From NCBI RefSeq assembly GCF_000812465.1, contig NZ_JWMA01000022.1, forward strand, positions 44,194 to 108,193: a stretch of DNA of 64,000 nt, given 5' to 3'. This DNA is from Cupriavidus sp. IDO. Its GTDB lineage: Bacteria > Pseudomonadota > Gammaproteobacteria > Burkholderiales > Burkholderiaceae. The notes beneath the pieces were generated by a model that made no database searches, had not been told where the DNA came from, and saw nothing but the letters and a program-made list of their open reading frames with translations. Shown here one piece after another: positions 53,551 through 63,916 of this stretch (the first letter of the stretch is position 1; the number at the start of each line of letters is the position of its first letter). Made by a program: the position numbers and the translations under genes.

Positions 53551-54792
53551 ATGGCAGTTCCTGACGGCATTGATACAGATACAAACGCTCCTTCCTCCCA
53601 CCTGACCGCAACCGAAAGTGACGATCCCTCGTCAAGCCGGCGGGCCTTGCTCGCGCTGGGCGTGGGCGGATTCGGCATCGGCACCGGCGAATTCGTCATC
53701 ATGGGCTTGCTGCCAGACGCCGCGCGCGACCTGGCCATCTCGATTCCCGAAGCCGGCCACCTGATCAGCGCTTATGCGCTCGGCGTGGTCATCGGCGCGC
53801 CGCTGCTGGCCGTGCTGGGCGCGCGCTGGCCGCGGCGCAGCCTCCTGATCGCGCTGATGGCGGCCTTTACGGTGGGCAACTTTGCCAGCGCGCTGGCACC
53901 GGCGTATGGCTCGATGCTGGTGGCACGGTTGCTGACCGGCTTTCCGCACGGTACGTACTTCGGCGTGGCGGCGCTGGTGGCCGCCAGCCTGGTGGCGCGC
54001 GAGCGCCGCGCTCACGCGGTGGCGCTGGTCATGCTGGGCCTGACCACGGCCACGCTGATCGGCGTGCCAATTGCCGCGGCCATCGGCCAGTGGCTGGGCT
54101 GGCGCGCCGCGTTTGCGCTGGTGGGCGTCATCGGCGCGCTGACGGCGCTACTGGTCTGGCGCTGGGTGCCGTTCGTGCCCGCCGACCGCCATGCCAGCCC
54201 GCTGCGCGAGCTGGGCGCCTTCGCGCGCAAGCAGGTCTGGATGACGCTGGGCATCGGCGCGATCGGGTTTGGCGGCATGTTCGCGGTATTCAGCTATATC
54301 AAGCCGACCATGCTGGAACTGGCGAATCTGCCGGAAAGCTGCATCCCGTTCGTGCTAGCGCTGTTCGGCATGGGCATGGTCGCCGGCAACCTGATCGGCG
54401 CGAAGCTGGCTGATCGCGCGCTGATGCCCACCATCGGCGGCGTGCTGGCCTGGTCGGCGCTGGTGCTGGGGATGTTCGTGTTCACCGCATCCAACCTGTG
54501 GCTGGCATCCGTCAATGTGCTGCTGATCGGTACCGTGGTGGCACTGGGGCCGGCGCTGCAGATCCGCCTGATGGATGTGGCTGGCGACGCCCAGACGCTT
54601 GCCGCGGCGCTCAATCACTCGGCGTTCAATATGGCCAATGCGCTGGGAGCGTGGCTGGGCGGCGTCACCATTGCCGCCGGACTCGGCTGGGCTTCAACGG
54701 GTTGGGTCGGGATGCTGCTGGCGATGGGTGGGCTGGCGGTGTTTGCCTTGTCGGTCATGAGTTTGCCGCGACGGGAGGCTGTGGTGGCATGA
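53551..54792 (+). CDS. MFS exporter, DHA1 family (AraJ/YdhP-like)
   Basis: The transporter has 413 aa with 12 helices. GVGGFGIGTGEFVIMGLLPDAARDL is the diagnostic first helix of the AraJ/CmlA group, with the motif A loop shortened to LGARWPRR. LLTGFPHGTYFGVAALVAASLV is the second diagnostic block. Such proteins export sugars, purines or drugs such as chloramphenicol. The substrate is unknown here. It is convergent with serA. Confidence 0.85.
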   Translation: MAVPDGIDTDTNAPSSHLTATESDDPSSSRRALLALGVGGFGIGTGEFVIMGLLPDAARDLAISIPEAGHLISAYALGVVIGAPLLAVLGARWPRRSLLIALMAAFTVGNFASALAPAYGSMLVARLLTGFPHGTYFGVAALVAASLVARERRAHAVALVMLGLTTATLIGVPIAAAIGQWLGWRAAFALVGVIGALTALLVWRWVPFVPADRHASPLRELGAFARKQVWMTLGIGAIGFGGMFAVFSYIKPTMLELANLPESCIPFVLALFGMGMVAGNLIGAKLADRALMPTIGGVLAWSALVLGMFVFTASNLWLASVNVLLIGTVVALGPALQIRLMDVAGDAQTLAAALNHSAFNMANALGAWLGGVTIAAGLGWASTGWVGMLLAMGGLAVFALSVMSLPRREAVVA

Positions 54793-54844
54793 GGCCCCCG
54801 ATCACGGAGCCACTCCGCTCTCACGAGGTTGGGAGGACAGCGAG

Positions 54845-54863
54845 TCGCCGGCTACGCCGGCGA
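54845..54863. terminator. Hairpin between convergent MFS and serA genes
   Basis: Perfect 8-bp arms TCGCCGGC and GCCGGCGA flank TAC. No U-run is attached on either side, so this may be a weak bidirectional terminator. Confidence 0.4.
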
Positions 54864-54914
54864 AACAGCCACGCCTCCGAGAGCCAATATCCCGCAATCC
54901 AGCGATAAACCTTC

Positions 54915-56117
54915 CTATTTCAACACCACCCGCGACCGCACAAATCCAGTATGTGCCCGCAGCGCGGCAACCAGTCCTTCGGAAGGCGCGCGATCCAGAT
55001 CGGTGACCACGTAACCCGTGCTGCCCCGCGTCTGCAGATGCTGCCCGTTGATATTGACGCCATCCTGCGCCAGCAGCGTGTTCAGCGCCGCCAGTGCGCC
55101 CGGCGCGTTGTTGTGGACGTTGAGCAGCCGGGCAGGCGCCAGCAGCGGCCCCGGATCGACTTCGGGGAAATTTACCGCGCCAACGGTGCCGCCCGTGTTC
55201 AGGAAGTTAACCAGCTTGGCGGCCACTTCCGTGCCGATGTTCTCTTGCGCCTCTTCCGTGCTGCCGCCGACGTGCGGCGTCAGCAGGACGTTGGGCAGGT
55301 TCTGGAGTTCGCTGACGAACGGATCGTGGTTGGTCTTCGGCTCTTCCGGGAACACGTCGATGGCCGCGCCGCCAAGGCGCTTCTCGCGCAGCGCCGCGGC
55401 CAGCGCGGGGATGTCCACGACCGATCCGCGCGAGGCATTGATCAGGATCGCGCCCGGCCTGAACGACGCCAGCACGCCGGCATCGATCATATTGCGCGTG
55501 CGCGGGGTGGCCGGAACGTGCAGCGTGACCACGTCGGCATGCGCTACCGCTTCTTCCAGCGAGCCCGCGGCGCGCGCGGAGCCGTGCGAGAGCCTGGCGA
55601 GCACGTCGTAGTAGACCACCCGCATGCCCATCGATTCGGCCAGCACGCCCACCTGCGAGCCGATATTGCCGTAGCCGACGATGGCGATGGTCTTGCCGCG
55701 CGCCTCGAACGAGCCGCTGGCGCCCTTGGCCCATTTGCCGGCATGCGCGAGCGCGTTCTTCTCGGGAATCCGGCGCAGCAGCATCACGGCTTCAGAGACC
55801 ACCAGCTCGGCAACCGATCGGGTATTCGAGAACGGTGCGTTGAAGACCGGAATGCCCGCCGCGGTGGCTGCTTCCAAATCAACCTGCGAGGTGCCGATGC
55901 AGAAGCAGCCGATCGACAGCAGCTCCGGCGCGCTGCGGATATCGTCCGCGCGCAGGTGCGTGGCGGAGCGGATGCCGATCAGGTCGTGGCTGGCCAGGAC
56001 TTCGCGCAGTTCGGTGCCGGCCAGTGCGCCGGTGCGGCGCTCGACCTTGAGGCCGGCTTCGTCCAGCCGGGTGGTGGCGCTTTGATGGATGTTCTCGAGC
56101 AGGATTGCAGTGGTCAC
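54915..56117 (-). CDS. serA: D-3-phosphoglycerate dehydrogenase
   Basis: The enzyme has 400 aa with a GTG start at 56117. The open frame runs 71 codons further upstream but without family similarity. It follows the E. coli-type SerA closely: IGCFCIGTSQVDL, NAPFSNTRSVAELV, the NAD motif IVGYGNIGSQVG, INASRGSVVDIPAL and PHVGGSTEEAQENIG with the catalytic His. The C-terminal ACT domain (NVHNNAPGALAALNTLLAQDGVNI) is the usual serine-binding regulatory part. It catalyses the first step of serine synthesis. Confidence 0.95.
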   Translation of the reverse strand: MTTAILLENIHQSATTRLDEAGLKVERRTGALAGTELREVLASHDLIGIRSATHLRADDIRSAPELLSIGCFCIGTSQVDLEAATAAGIPVFNAPFSNTRSVAELVVSEAVMLLRRIPEKNALAHAGKWAKGASGSFEARGKTIAIVGYGNIGSQVGVLAESMGMRVVYYDVLARLSHGSARAAGSLEEAVAHADVVTLHVPATPRTRNMIDAGVLASFRPGAILINASRGSVVDIPALAAALREKRLGGAAIDVFPEEPKTNHDPFVSELQNLPNVLLTPHVGGSTEEAQENIGTEVAAKLVNFLNTGGTVGAVNFPEVDPGPLLAPARLLNVHNNAPGALAALNTLLAQDGVNINGQHLQTRGSTGYVVTDLDRAPSEGLVAALRAHTGFVRSRVVLK

Positions 56118-56298
56118 GTCATCTTCCCGTGTGAGGCGTGACGGCGGCACGATGCACGCCGTCATGCGGTCGGCGCATGGTCCGACAGCCACGATCATTC
56201 TCTGCCAAAAAGCGGGAAATCTCAGGGAGCCCCTTCGGGCGACGCTGGAACCCGGCGGCCGGCCTGGTGCGCGGCCGGACGGGAAGGCTGCGAAGCGG

Positions 56299-56814
56299 TC
56301 AGCGTGACCTGCCGCGGCGGTCGCCGCCAAGCGCGTCGACGATGATCATGGTCTGCTGCAGCACGCCCTGGTCGTCGAAGTAGCAACTGAAATGCGCGGT
56401 CTGGTAGCCATCCTTGTACATGCGGTAGGACCAGGCTTCGCGTTTCATCAGCGCGTAATACTGGACGGGTTCCTTCGGCTTGCCGAAGCGCTCCTCGATA
56501 TCGCGCTTGGTCCAGGCGCCGACTTTGGCCTGGTAGATCTCGTTCTCCGTCAGCATCTGGCGGTAGTTGCTGAGCTTGCCGGCTGCGTCGAAGTCCGCCG
56601 CGTAGACCTCATGGCCGAGTGGTTGCCTGGAATAGATCCACCGCCTGGTTCCGCCGGCCAGCTGGTAGACCTCGGTGGGAGTGCCGAAAGTGCTTCTTAC
56701 GACGCCCTCGTCGCTCCCGATCAGCTTCTGTCCCGCCTGCTCGGGCTGCAGGCTGGCGCAGGCACTGAGCGCAACCGCGGCCGCGCACAACAACCTGCCC
56801 AAACGAATTTGCAT
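56299..56814 (-). CDS. Small lipoprotein, BamE/SmpA-like
   Basis: The 171-aa protein starts at MQIRLGRLL with AGGAG upstream. Signal and lipobox LSAC place the lipid-modified Cys at about residue 19. It has two OmlA-like repeats of the same pattern: LIGSDEGVVRSTFGTPTEVYQLAGGTRRWIYSRQP and AWTKRDIEERFGKPKEPVQYYALMKREAWSYRMY. This resembles BamE-type lipoproteins. The real bamE is usually elsewhere, so the role is unknown. Confidence 0.78.
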   Translation of the reverse strand: MQIRLGRLLCAAAVALSACASLQPEQAGQKLIGSDEGVVRSTFGTPTEVYQLAGGTRRWIYSRQPLGHEVYAADFDAAGKLSNYRQMLTENEIYQAKVGAWTKRDIEERFGKPKEPVQYYALMKREAWSYRMYKDGYQTAHFSCYFDDQGVLQQTMIIVDALGGDRRGRSR

Positions 56815-56892
56815 GTCGGTTCTCTCCTGCGCCGGAACATGGTGGCGCACGCGAGTATTTTGATCCGAAATCTCCCGGCGTCGGACACTGCC

Positions 56893-57624
56893 CTAGCGTT
56901 TCAGCGAAGCCGCCAGCTCGCGCAGCAATCCCGCGCCATCGCCACGCCAGGTGCTGCCGTGCATGCAGGCCAGCGTGGTCGGCTGCAGTCCTGCCAGCCG
57001 TTGGAGCATCTGGTCGCCATCGCGGGTGTGGGAGTAGTAGTCCATCTGCCGGCGGAACGCTTCGCTGGGGCCGAGGATGTCCGATTCGGTCATCGCCGGA
57101 AGGTCGGCGCCGCCCTGGGTGAGCAGGTCGCCGCAGAGCAGCGTATGGGTGTGTTCCTCCATCAGGAGCCCGCATTCCCAGGCATGCGGCAGATGCGGCG
57201 TTGCCAGCCAGCGTACGGTGTGCCGGCCAAGCGCGACCGCTTCGCCGTCGTCCAGCGCGCGCGGCGGCCGGTCGGCGATATCCTCGACCGAGACCATCGC
57301 GGCAATCGCACCGCACAACGGCGCCGACCGCGGCGCTGCCGCCAGCCACTCGTTGAGCGAGCCGCACTCGTCGGCCTCGAAGTGGGAGAAGGAGATATGC
57401 CGCAGCCGCGCGGGGTCGATCACGCTGGCCACGGCCTCATGCACCAGCGCGAACATCTTGCGGGGCCCGGTATGGAAGAGCAGGGGCTCGTCGTCGACGA
57501 TCAGGTACTGGTTGAAGGAGAAACCGACTGCGCCGCCGGCGATCCTGACCGGCGTATTGATACGGTAGATCCCGTCCGCGATTTCATGCACGTTGGTGCC
57601 GGACTGCTGGTTGGTCACGGTCAT
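56893..57624 (-). CDS. Flavodiiron-like metallo-beta-lactamase-fold protein (stand-alone ODP)
   Basis: The 243-aa protein starts at MTVTNQQSG after GGGGAG. The metal site follows the flavodiiron pattern and not the hydrolytic HxHxDH: His81, Glu83 and Asp85 in HFEADE, His147 (LPHAWE), Asp166 (CGDLL) and His222 (CMHGST). Glu86 replaces the next His. No flavodoxin or rubredoxin domain is attached. Relatives bind a diiron centre and can act as O2/NO reductases or redox sensors. The partner is unknown. Confidence 0.8.
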   Translation of the reverse strand: MTVTNQQSGTNVHEIADGIYRINTPVRIAGGAVGFSFNQYLIVDDEPLLFHTGPRKMFALVHEAVASVIDPARLRHISFSHFEADECGSLNEWLAAAPRSAPLCGAIAAMVSVEDIADRPPRALDDGEAVALGRHTVRWLATPHLPHAWECGLLMEEHTHTLLCGDLLTQGGADLPAMTESDILGPSEAFRRQMDYYSHTRDGDQMLQRLAGLQPTTLACMHGSTWRGDGAGLLRELAASLKR

Positions 57625-58031
57625 GACGCTCCCCCTGGTGCGCGCTGGCGGGCCGGCCCGCGGCCGGCGCAGCACCATCCACTTTAGGCGATAGCGCGGC
57701 CGTCCACCGGAATTCCGCAGCAGGTTCTCATGCCGCTCTCGCCACCCATGAACCCGACGTGATTCAAACCTATAATCGCCCGGAGAAGCCCCCGACAAGA
57801 AGGCTACTTTCCCGGGGGCCGGCGCGCTGCGGGCCTTGCGATGCAAGCGCATGAAGCGTCCGGCCGGCGCAGAAGTTGCTGATGCCGCACTCCATGTCCG
57901 GGAGTCTTGCCGGACCGCGCTCGCGGCCCGGTCTGGCAGCAATGAGGTGGCAAGGCACGAAGGCGTGGGCGCCTGCGTGTTGCCGGGGTCGTGCGTTCGT
58001 TTGATGCGGTTCGTTCCTTCAGGAAGTCGCT
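57625..58031. other. Intergenic region upstream of the RND pump
   Basis: This is the divergent gap between the flavodiiron-like gene and the pump operon. TATAAT at 57771-57776 could be a -10 box for the pump, but no good -35 box is found 16-18 nt upstream. There is no TetR-type gene or clear palindrome. Frames overlapping the pump start are not called. Confidence 0.4.
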
Positions 58032-59183
58032 ATGCAACCATCGTGCGCCAGGCGGGCTTCGATACCCGGCTTGTTCGGTCTTGCCGTCATGCTGCTGGCC
58101 GCCTGCGGCGGCGAGAAGAAGGCCGCCGCACCGCCACCGCCGCAGGTTGGGGTGGTGACGCTCAAGAGCGAGTCGGTGCCCCTGAATACCGAACTGCCGG
58201 GGCGGACCGCGGCCTACCGCATTGCCGAAGTGCGGCCGCAGGTTGACGGGATCATCCTCAAGCGGTTGTTCGTGGAAGGCAGCGACGTCAAGCAAGGCCA
58301 GCAGCTCTACCTGATCGACCCCGCCACCTACGAGGCCACCTACAAGAGCGCCGAGGCCACGCTGGAATCCACCCGCCTGCTTGCCCAGCGCTACGGCAGG
58401 CTGGTAGCCGACGAGGCGGTCAGTAAGCAGCAGTATGACGAGGCCCGCGCGGCCTGGCTGCAGGCGCAGGCGGCGGTGGACCGGGCGCAGATCAACCTGC
58501 GCTATACGAAGGTGCTGTCGCCACTGTCCGGGCGCATCGGGCGCTCCAATGTCACCGAGGGCGCGCTGGCCACCAACGGGCAGGCCACGGCGCTGGCAAC
58601 GGTCCAGCAGATCGATCCGATCTATGTCGATGTGACCCAGCCCTCCACCGCCTTGCTGCGCCTGCGCCGGGAGCTGGCCAACGGGCAACTGGTAAGCGCC
58701 GGCGCCAACGCGGCAAAGGTCACGCTGGTGCTGGAGGACGGCACCCAGTATGGCGAGCCTGGCCGGCTCGAATTCTCGGAAGTTGCCGTGGACCCTGGCA
58801 CGGGCTCCGTCACGCTGCGCGCCATGTTCCCGAACCCGAAGCATGAGCTGTTGCCCGGCATGTTCGTCCACGCGCGGCTGCAGGAAGCCGTCCGGGCGGA
58901 CGCCATCCTGGCGCCCCAGACCGGCGTGACCCGCGACCTGAAGGGCCAGGCGACGGCTCTGGTAGTCAATCCGAACGATGAAGTCGAGTTGCGCATCGTC
59001 AAGACCGACCGCGTGGTCGGCGACAAGTGGCTGGTGACCGAGGGCCTGAAGGCCGGCGACCGGGTGATTGTCGACGGGCTCCAGTTCGTGAAGCCCGGTG
59101 CCAAGGTCAAGGCCGTGCCGGCCGGCACGGCACCCGCAGGCGCGGCGTCCGCGCCTGCTGCCCAGCCGGCAGCCAAGTCCTGA
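58032..59183 (+). CDS. RND pump periplasmic adaptor lipoprotein (AcrA/MexA-like)
   Basis: The protein has 383 aa. The lipobox LLAAC (Cys about 25) anchors it in the inner membrane. The lipoyl halves are VRPQVDGIILKRLFVEGSDVKQGQQLYLIDP and TKVLSPLSGRIGRSNVTEGALAT, with an alpha-hairpin (about 95-160) between them. The beta-barrel and membrane-proximal parts end in LLPGMFVHARLQEA and GDRVIVDGLQFVKPGAKVKA, then an Ala/Pro tail. It links the inner and outer pump parts. First gene of the operon, 24 nt before the next. Confidence 0.93.
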   Translation: MQPSCARRASIPGLFGLAVMLLAACGGEKKAAAPPPPQVGVVTLKSESVPLNTELPGRTAAYRIAEVRPQVDGIILKRLFVEGSDVKQGQQLYLIDPATYEATYKSAEATLESTRLLAQRYGRLVADEAVSKQQYDEARAAWLQAQAAVDRAQINLRYTKVLSPLSGRIGRSNVTEGALATNGQATALATVQQIDPIYVDVTQPSTALLRLRRELANGQLVSAGANAAKVTLVLEDGTQYGEPGRLEFSEVAVDPGTGSVTLRAMFPNPKHELLPGMFVHARLQEAVRADAILAPQTGVTRDLKGQATALVVNPNDEVELRIVKTDRVVGDKWLVTEGLKAGDRVIVDGLQFVKPGAKVKAVPAGTAPAGAASAPAAQPAAKS

Positions 59184-59207
59184 CGCCGCGGCCAGCGAGG
59201 ATTCGCC

Positions 59208-62200
59208 ATGTCCAATTTCTTTATCGATCGCCCCATCTTCGCGTGGGTGATCGCGCTGGTCATCATGTTGGCGGGCGTCCTGTCGATCCGCGCGCTGCCG
59301 ATCAACCAGTATCCGGCGATCGCGCCGCCGACCATCGCCATTTCCGTGACCTATCCGGGCGCATCGGCCTCGACGGTGCAGGACACGGTGGTGCAGGTGA
59401 TCGAGCAGCAGCTCAACGGGCTTGACGGCCTGCGCTACATCTCGTCGGAGAGCAATTCCGACGGCAGCATGACCATCACGGTGACGTTCGAGCAGGGCAC
59501 CAACCCTGACATCGCGCAGGTGCAGGTGCAGAACAAGCTGCAGCTCGCGACGCCGCTGTTGCCACAGGAAGTCCAGCAGCAGGGCATCCGCGTGACCAAG
59601 TCGGTGCGCAACTTCCTGGTCATTGTCGGGCTGATTTCGAAAGACAAGAACATGACGCGGGAGGACCTTTCCAACTACATCGTCTCCAACATCCAGGACC
59701 CGCTGTCGCGCACGCCCGGCGTGGGGGATTTCCAGGTGTTCGGCTCGCAGTACGCCATGCGGGTCTGGCTGGATCCGGCCAGGCTCAATAGCTATCAGCT
59801 GGCGCCGCTGGACGTCAGCACCGCCATCAAGGCACAGAACGTGCAGGTGGCGTCGGGCCAGCTCGGCGGCCTGCCCGCGGTGCAGGGGCAGCAACTGAAC
59901 GCCACGGTGATCGGCAAGACCCGTCTGCAGACCGCCGAGCAGTTCGGCAACATCCTGCTCAAGGTGAACGCGGACGGCTCGCAGGTGCGGCTCAAGGACG
60001 TGGCCGACGTGACGCTGGGTGGGCAGGATTACACCATCAACGCCCAGTACAACGGCCGCCCGGCATCCGGGATTGCGATCCGGCTGGCCATCGGCGCCAA
60101 TGCGCTCGATACCGTCCGGAACATCCGCAAGACGCTGGACCATCTGGAGCCGTTCTTCCCGCCGGGCATGGAGTCTGTGTTCCCGTACGACACCACGCCG
60201 GTGATCGCCGGCTCCATCAAGGAGGTGGTGAAGACGCTGATGGAAGCCATCGCGCTGGTGTTCCTGGTGATGTACCTGTTCCTGCAGAACTTCCGCGCCA
60301 CCCTGATCCCGACCATTGCGGTGCCGGTGGTGCTGCTGGGTACTTTCGGGGTGCTGGCGGCGTTCGGCTATTCGATCAACACGCTGACCATGTTCGGCAT
60401 GGTGCTTGCCATCGGGCTGCTGGTGGACGATGCCATCGTGGTGGTGGAAAACGTCGAGCGCGTGATGGCCGAAGACGGGTCGTCGCCGAAGGAGGCGGCA
60501 CGCAAGTCGATGGGCCAGATCCAGGGCGCGCTGGTGGGCATTGCGACGGTGCTGTCCGCGGTGTTCCTGCCAATGGCGTTTTTCGGCGGCTCCACCGGCG
60601 TGATCTACCGGCAGTTCTCCATCACTATCGTCTCGGCAATGGTGTTGTCGGTGCTGGTGGCGCTGATCCTGACGCCGGCGCTGTGCGCGACCATGCTGCA
60701 ACCGATCGAAAAGGGCGACCACGGCGAGCACAAGGGCGGGTTTTACGGCTGGTTCAACCGCGGCTTTATCGCGACCACGCGCAATTATGAAGGCGGCGTG
60801 AAGCGCATCCTCAGGCGCCGCCTGCCGTTCCTGCTGGCTTACCTGGCGATCGTGGTGCTGATGGGCTGGCTGTTCACCAGGATCCCGACCTCCTTCTTGC
60901 CGGAAGAAGACCAGGGTGTGCTGTTCGCACAGGTGCAGACCCCGCCTGGCGCAACCGCGGAGCGCACGCAGAAGGTGCTGACCCAGATGCGGGAGTACCT
61001 GCTGAACGACGAGCGCGGGGTGGTGAGTTCGCTCTTCACGGTCAGCGGGTTCAACTTTGCCGGGCGGGGACAGAGTTCGGGCTTTGCCTTCATCCTGCTC
61101 AAGCCATGGGAGGAGCGCACGGGCGATGACACCAGCGTGTTCGGGCTTGCCGACCGCGCGCAGAAGAAATTCCGCACGTTCCGCGATTCGCTCGCCTTCG
61201 CCTTTGCGCCGCCTGCCGTGCAGGAGCTGGGCAATGCCACCGGCTTCGACTTCTACATGCAGGACCAGGCCGGCCTGGGGCACCAGGCGCTGATGGGCGC
61301 GCGCGACAAGTTCCTGCAGCTTGCATCGAAGAGTCCCGTGCTGCAGCGCGTGCGTCCCAACGGGCTGAACGACGAGCCGCAGTACGTGCTGGAAATCGAT
61401 GACGAGAAGGCGCAGGCGCTGGGCGTGTCGCCTGCCGACATCAACAGCACCGTCGCGATTGCGTGGGGTTCCAACTACGTCAACGACTTCATCGACCGCG
61501 GCCGCGTCAAGCGCGTGTACCTGCAAGGGCGCCCCAATGCACGGATGAATCCGGAAGACCTGGGAAAATGGTTCCTGCGCAACGACAAGGGCGCGATGGT
61601 GCCGTTCTCGGCGTTTGCCACAGGCCAGTGGAGCTTCGGCTCGCCCAAGCTGCAGCGCTACAACGGCGTGGCTGCCGTGGAAATCCTGGGCGAACCTGCG
61701 GCGGGCCGCAGTTCCGGTGAAGCCATGAAGGCCATCGAGGAGATCATGAAGCAGATGCCGCCCGGCATCGGCTATTCGTGGACGGGCCTGTCCTTCGAAG
61801 AGCGCCTGTCCGGCTCGCAGGCGCCGGCGTTGTACGCATTGTCGCTGCTGGTGGTGTTCCTGTGCCTGGCGGCGCTCTATGAGAGTTGGTCGATTCCGTT
61901 CTCGGTAATGCTGGTGGTGCCGCTGGGCGTGATCGGCGCGCTGCTGGCAACGCTGGCGCGCAGCCTGTCCAACGATGTGTTCTTCCAGGTCGGCCTGCTG
62001 ACCACGGTGGGCCTGTCGGCCAAGAACGCCATCCTGATCGTGGAGTTCGCCAAGGCGCTCCACGAGCAGGGCAAGAGCCTGGTGGAGTCGGCCGTGGAAG
62101 CCTGCCGCATGCGGCTGCGTCCGATCGTGATGACCTCGCTGGCGTTCATGCTCGGCGTGTTTCCGCTGGCGGTGTCGACCGGCGCGGGCGCGGGCAGCCA

Positions 62201-62363
62201 GCATGCGATCGGCACCGGCGTGATCGGCGGCATGATCACTGCCACCGTGCTGGCCATCTTCTGGGTGCCGCTGTTCTTCGTGGCGGTCAGTGCGCTGTTC
62301 AAGAAAAGCAAGGACAAGCCCAAGGAGGACGACGCATCCGTCGAAAAGGGGGCGCTGCCATGA
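59208..62363 (+). CDS. RND multidrug efflux transporter (AcrB/MexB-like, HAE1)
   Basis: The transporter has 1051 aa, full length. It starts [23 protein letters not shown], the HAE1 hallmark. Twelve membrane helices and two large periplasmic loops are visible. The proton relay Asp pair is in [21 protein letters not shown], and the second half has [19 protein letters not shown] with its Lys. [27 protein letters not shown] and [24 protein letters not shown] are family blocks. It should export hydrophobic drugs by proton exchange. Confidence 0.95.
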   Translation: MSNFFIDRPIFAWVIALVIMLAGVLSIRALPINQYPAIAPPTIAISVTYPGASASTVQDTVVQVIEQQLNGLDGLRYISSESNSDGSMTITVTFEQGTNPDIAQVQVQNKLQLATPLLPQEVQQQGIRVTKSVRNFLVIVGLISKDKNMTREDLSNYIVSNIQDPLSRTPGVGDFQVFGSQYAMRVWLDPARLNSYQLAPLDVSTAIKAQNVQVASGQLGGLPAVQGQQLNATVIGKTRLQTAEQFGNILLKVNADGSQVRLKDVADVTLGGQDYTINAQYNGRPASGIAIRLAIGANALDTVRNIRKTLDHLEPFFPPGMESVFPYDTTPVIAGSIKEVVKTLMEAIALVFLVMYLFLQNFRATLIPTIAVPVVLLGTFGVLAAFGYSINTLTMFGMVLAIGLLVDDAIVVVENVERVMAEDGSSPKEAARKSMGQIQGALVGIATVLSAVFLPMAFFGGSTGVIYRQFSITIVSAMVLSVLVALILTPALCATMLQPIEKGDHGEHKGGFYGWFNRGFIATTRNYEGGVKRILRRRLPFLLAYLAIVVLMGWLFTRIPTSFLPEEDQGVLFAQVQTPPGATAERTQKVLTQMREYLLNDERGVVSSLFTVSGFNFAGRGQSSGFAFILLKPWEERTGDDTSVFGLADRAQKKFRTFRDSLAFAFAPPAVQELGNATGFDFYMQDQAGLGHQALMGARDKFLQLASKSPVLQRVRPNGLNDEPQYVLEIDDEKAQALGVSPADINSTVAIAWGSNYVNDFIDRGRVKRVYLQGRPNARMNPEDLGKWFLRNDKGAMVPFSAFATGQWSFGSPKLQRYNGVAAVEILGEPAAGRSSGEAMKAIEEIMKQMPPGIGYSWTGLSFEERLSGSQAPALYALSLLVVFLCLAALYESWSIPFSVMLVVPLGVIGALLATLARSLSNDVFFQVGLLTTVGLSAKNAILIVEFAKALHEQGKSLVESAVEACRMRLRPIVMTSLAFMLGVFPLAVSTGAGAGSQHAIGTGVIGGMITATVLAIFWVPLFFVAVSALFKKSKDKPKEDDASVEKGALP

Positions 62364-63820
62364 GAGCGACGGTCCTCTGCCTTGCCACCGCCATGCTGGC
62401 CGGCTGCAGCCTGATCCCGGCATACCACCGTCCGGCGGCGCCGGTCGATTCTGCCTATCCGCAAGGCCCCGCCTATCCGCCTGCCGGCACCGCCGAAACG
62501 CAGGCGCCGCCCGCGGCCGAAGTCGGCTGGCGCGACTTCTTTGCCGATCCCCGCCTGCAGCGGCTGATCGAACTCGCGCTTGAGAACAACCGCGACCTGC
62601 GCGTGGCGGTGCTCAACATGGAGGCCTTCCGCGCGCAGTACCAGATCCAGCGCGCGGAGCTGTTCCCCCAGGTCGGCGTGACCGCGCAGGCCGCGCGGCA
62701 ACGGATTCCTGCCGACCTGTCCACCACCAGGCAGCCCATCATTGGCAGCCAGTACGGCATTGCGCTGGGTGTCACGGAGTGGGAAATCGATTTGTTCGGC
62801 CGCGTGCGCAGCCTGAGCGAGGCCGCGCTCGAGCAATATTTTTCGAGCGAGGAAACCCGGCGCAGCGCGCATATCGCGCTGGTGGCCAACGTGGCCAATG
62901 CCTACCTGACCCTGCGCGCGGACGAGGCGCTGCTGGACCTGACGCAGAGCACGCTCGTTGCGTATGAACGCAGCTACAAGCTGACGCGGCGCAGTTACGA
63001 GGAAGGCATCGCTTCGCGGCTCGACCTGCGACAATCGCAGACCGCCGTCGAGAATGCGCGGGCCAGCCTGGCGCGCTATACGCGGCTGGTGGCGCAGGAC
63101 GCCAATGCACTCACGCTGCTGATCGGCACCAGCCTGCCGCCGGATCTGCCGCCAGGCCTGGAGCTGGACCAGAAACTGCTTGCCGATGTACCGGCCGGCC
63201 TGCCGTCCGACCTGCTGCAGAACCGGCCGGATATCCTCGCGGCCGAACACCAGCTCAGGTCGGCCAATGCCAGCATCGGTGCCGCGCGCGCGGCCTTCTT
63301 CCCGAGCATCAGGCTGACCGCCAGCGCCGGCACCGCCAGCAGCCAGCTCTCGGGGCTGTTCAAGGCGGGCTCCGGCACGTGGCTGTTCGAGCCGAGCATC
63401 AACCTGCCGATCTTTACCGCGGGGAGCCTGCGCGCCAGCCTGGACTTCGCGAAGATCCAGAAGGACATCAACATCGCGCGGTACGAGCGGACCATCCAGA
63501 CCGCGTTCCGCGAAGTGGCCGACGGGCTCGCGGCGCGCGGCACCTTCATGGACCAGATCCAGGCCGAGCAGCGCTTCGTCGAGGCCACCGAAGACGCCTA
63601 CCGGCTGGCTGACGAGCGCTACCGCACCGGCGTGGACAACTACCTGGCGGTGCTCGACGCGCAGCGCTCGCTATACAACGCGCAGCAGGTCCTGATCACC
63701 AGCCGGCTGAACCAGCTGAGCGCCGAGGTGAGCCTGTTCACGGCGCTTGGTGGCGGATGGAATGACGTGACCGGGGCCGCAGCGGGCAGTGCCGAACGCC
63801 AGCCAGCGCCGGCATCCTAG
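62360..63820 (+). CDS. RND pump outer-membrane factor lipoprotein (OprM-like)
   Basis: The protein has 486 aa. The ATG overlaps the transporter stop (ATGA). The lipobox LAGC gives a lipidated Cys at about residue 16. Two TolC-type repeats are visible ([47 protein letters not shown]) with the final GGGWNDV. It is clearly homologous to the outer-membrane factor at 16.8-18.4 kb (shared SAYPQG mature start), but it lacks the octapeptide tail. It forms the exit duct of this complete tripartite pump. Confidence 0.93.
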   Translation: MRATVLCLATAMLAGCSLIPAYHRPAAPVDSAYPQGPAYPPAGTAETQAPPAAEVGWRDFFADPRLQRLIELALENNRDLRVAVLNMEAFRAQYQIQRAELFPQVGVTAQAARQRIPADLSTTRQPIIGSQYGIALGVTEWEIDLFGRVRSLSEAALEQYFSSEETRRSAHIALVANVANAYLTLRADEALLDLTQSTLVAYERSYKLTRRSYEEGIASRLDLRQSQTAVENARASLARYTRLVAQDANALTLLIGTSLPPDLPPGLELDQKLLADVPAGLPSDLLQNRPDILAAEHQLRSANASIGAARAAFFPSIRLTASAGTASSQLSGLFKAGSGTWLFEPSINLPIFTAGSLRASLDFAKIQKDINIARYERTIQTAFREVADGLAARGTFMDQIQAEQRFVEATEDAYRLADERYRTGVDNYLAVLDAQRSLYNAQQVLITSRLNQLSAEVSLFTALGGGWNDVTGAAAGSAERQPAPAS

Positions 63821-63916
63821 CGCCTGGTCATGGCATATCGGTGATGAGTGTTGCCCTTGCTTTCTTTTGGGGCTTCGCCTCCAGACGACCTCTTCATCAA
63901 ATATCCGCACTCTCCC

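Noticed and set aside
57804..62423. 1539-codon open frame on the minus strand across the RND pump
   Set aside because: It is antisense to two clear pump genes. The His/Arg/Gln-rich composition is the usual shadow of high-GC coding DNA.
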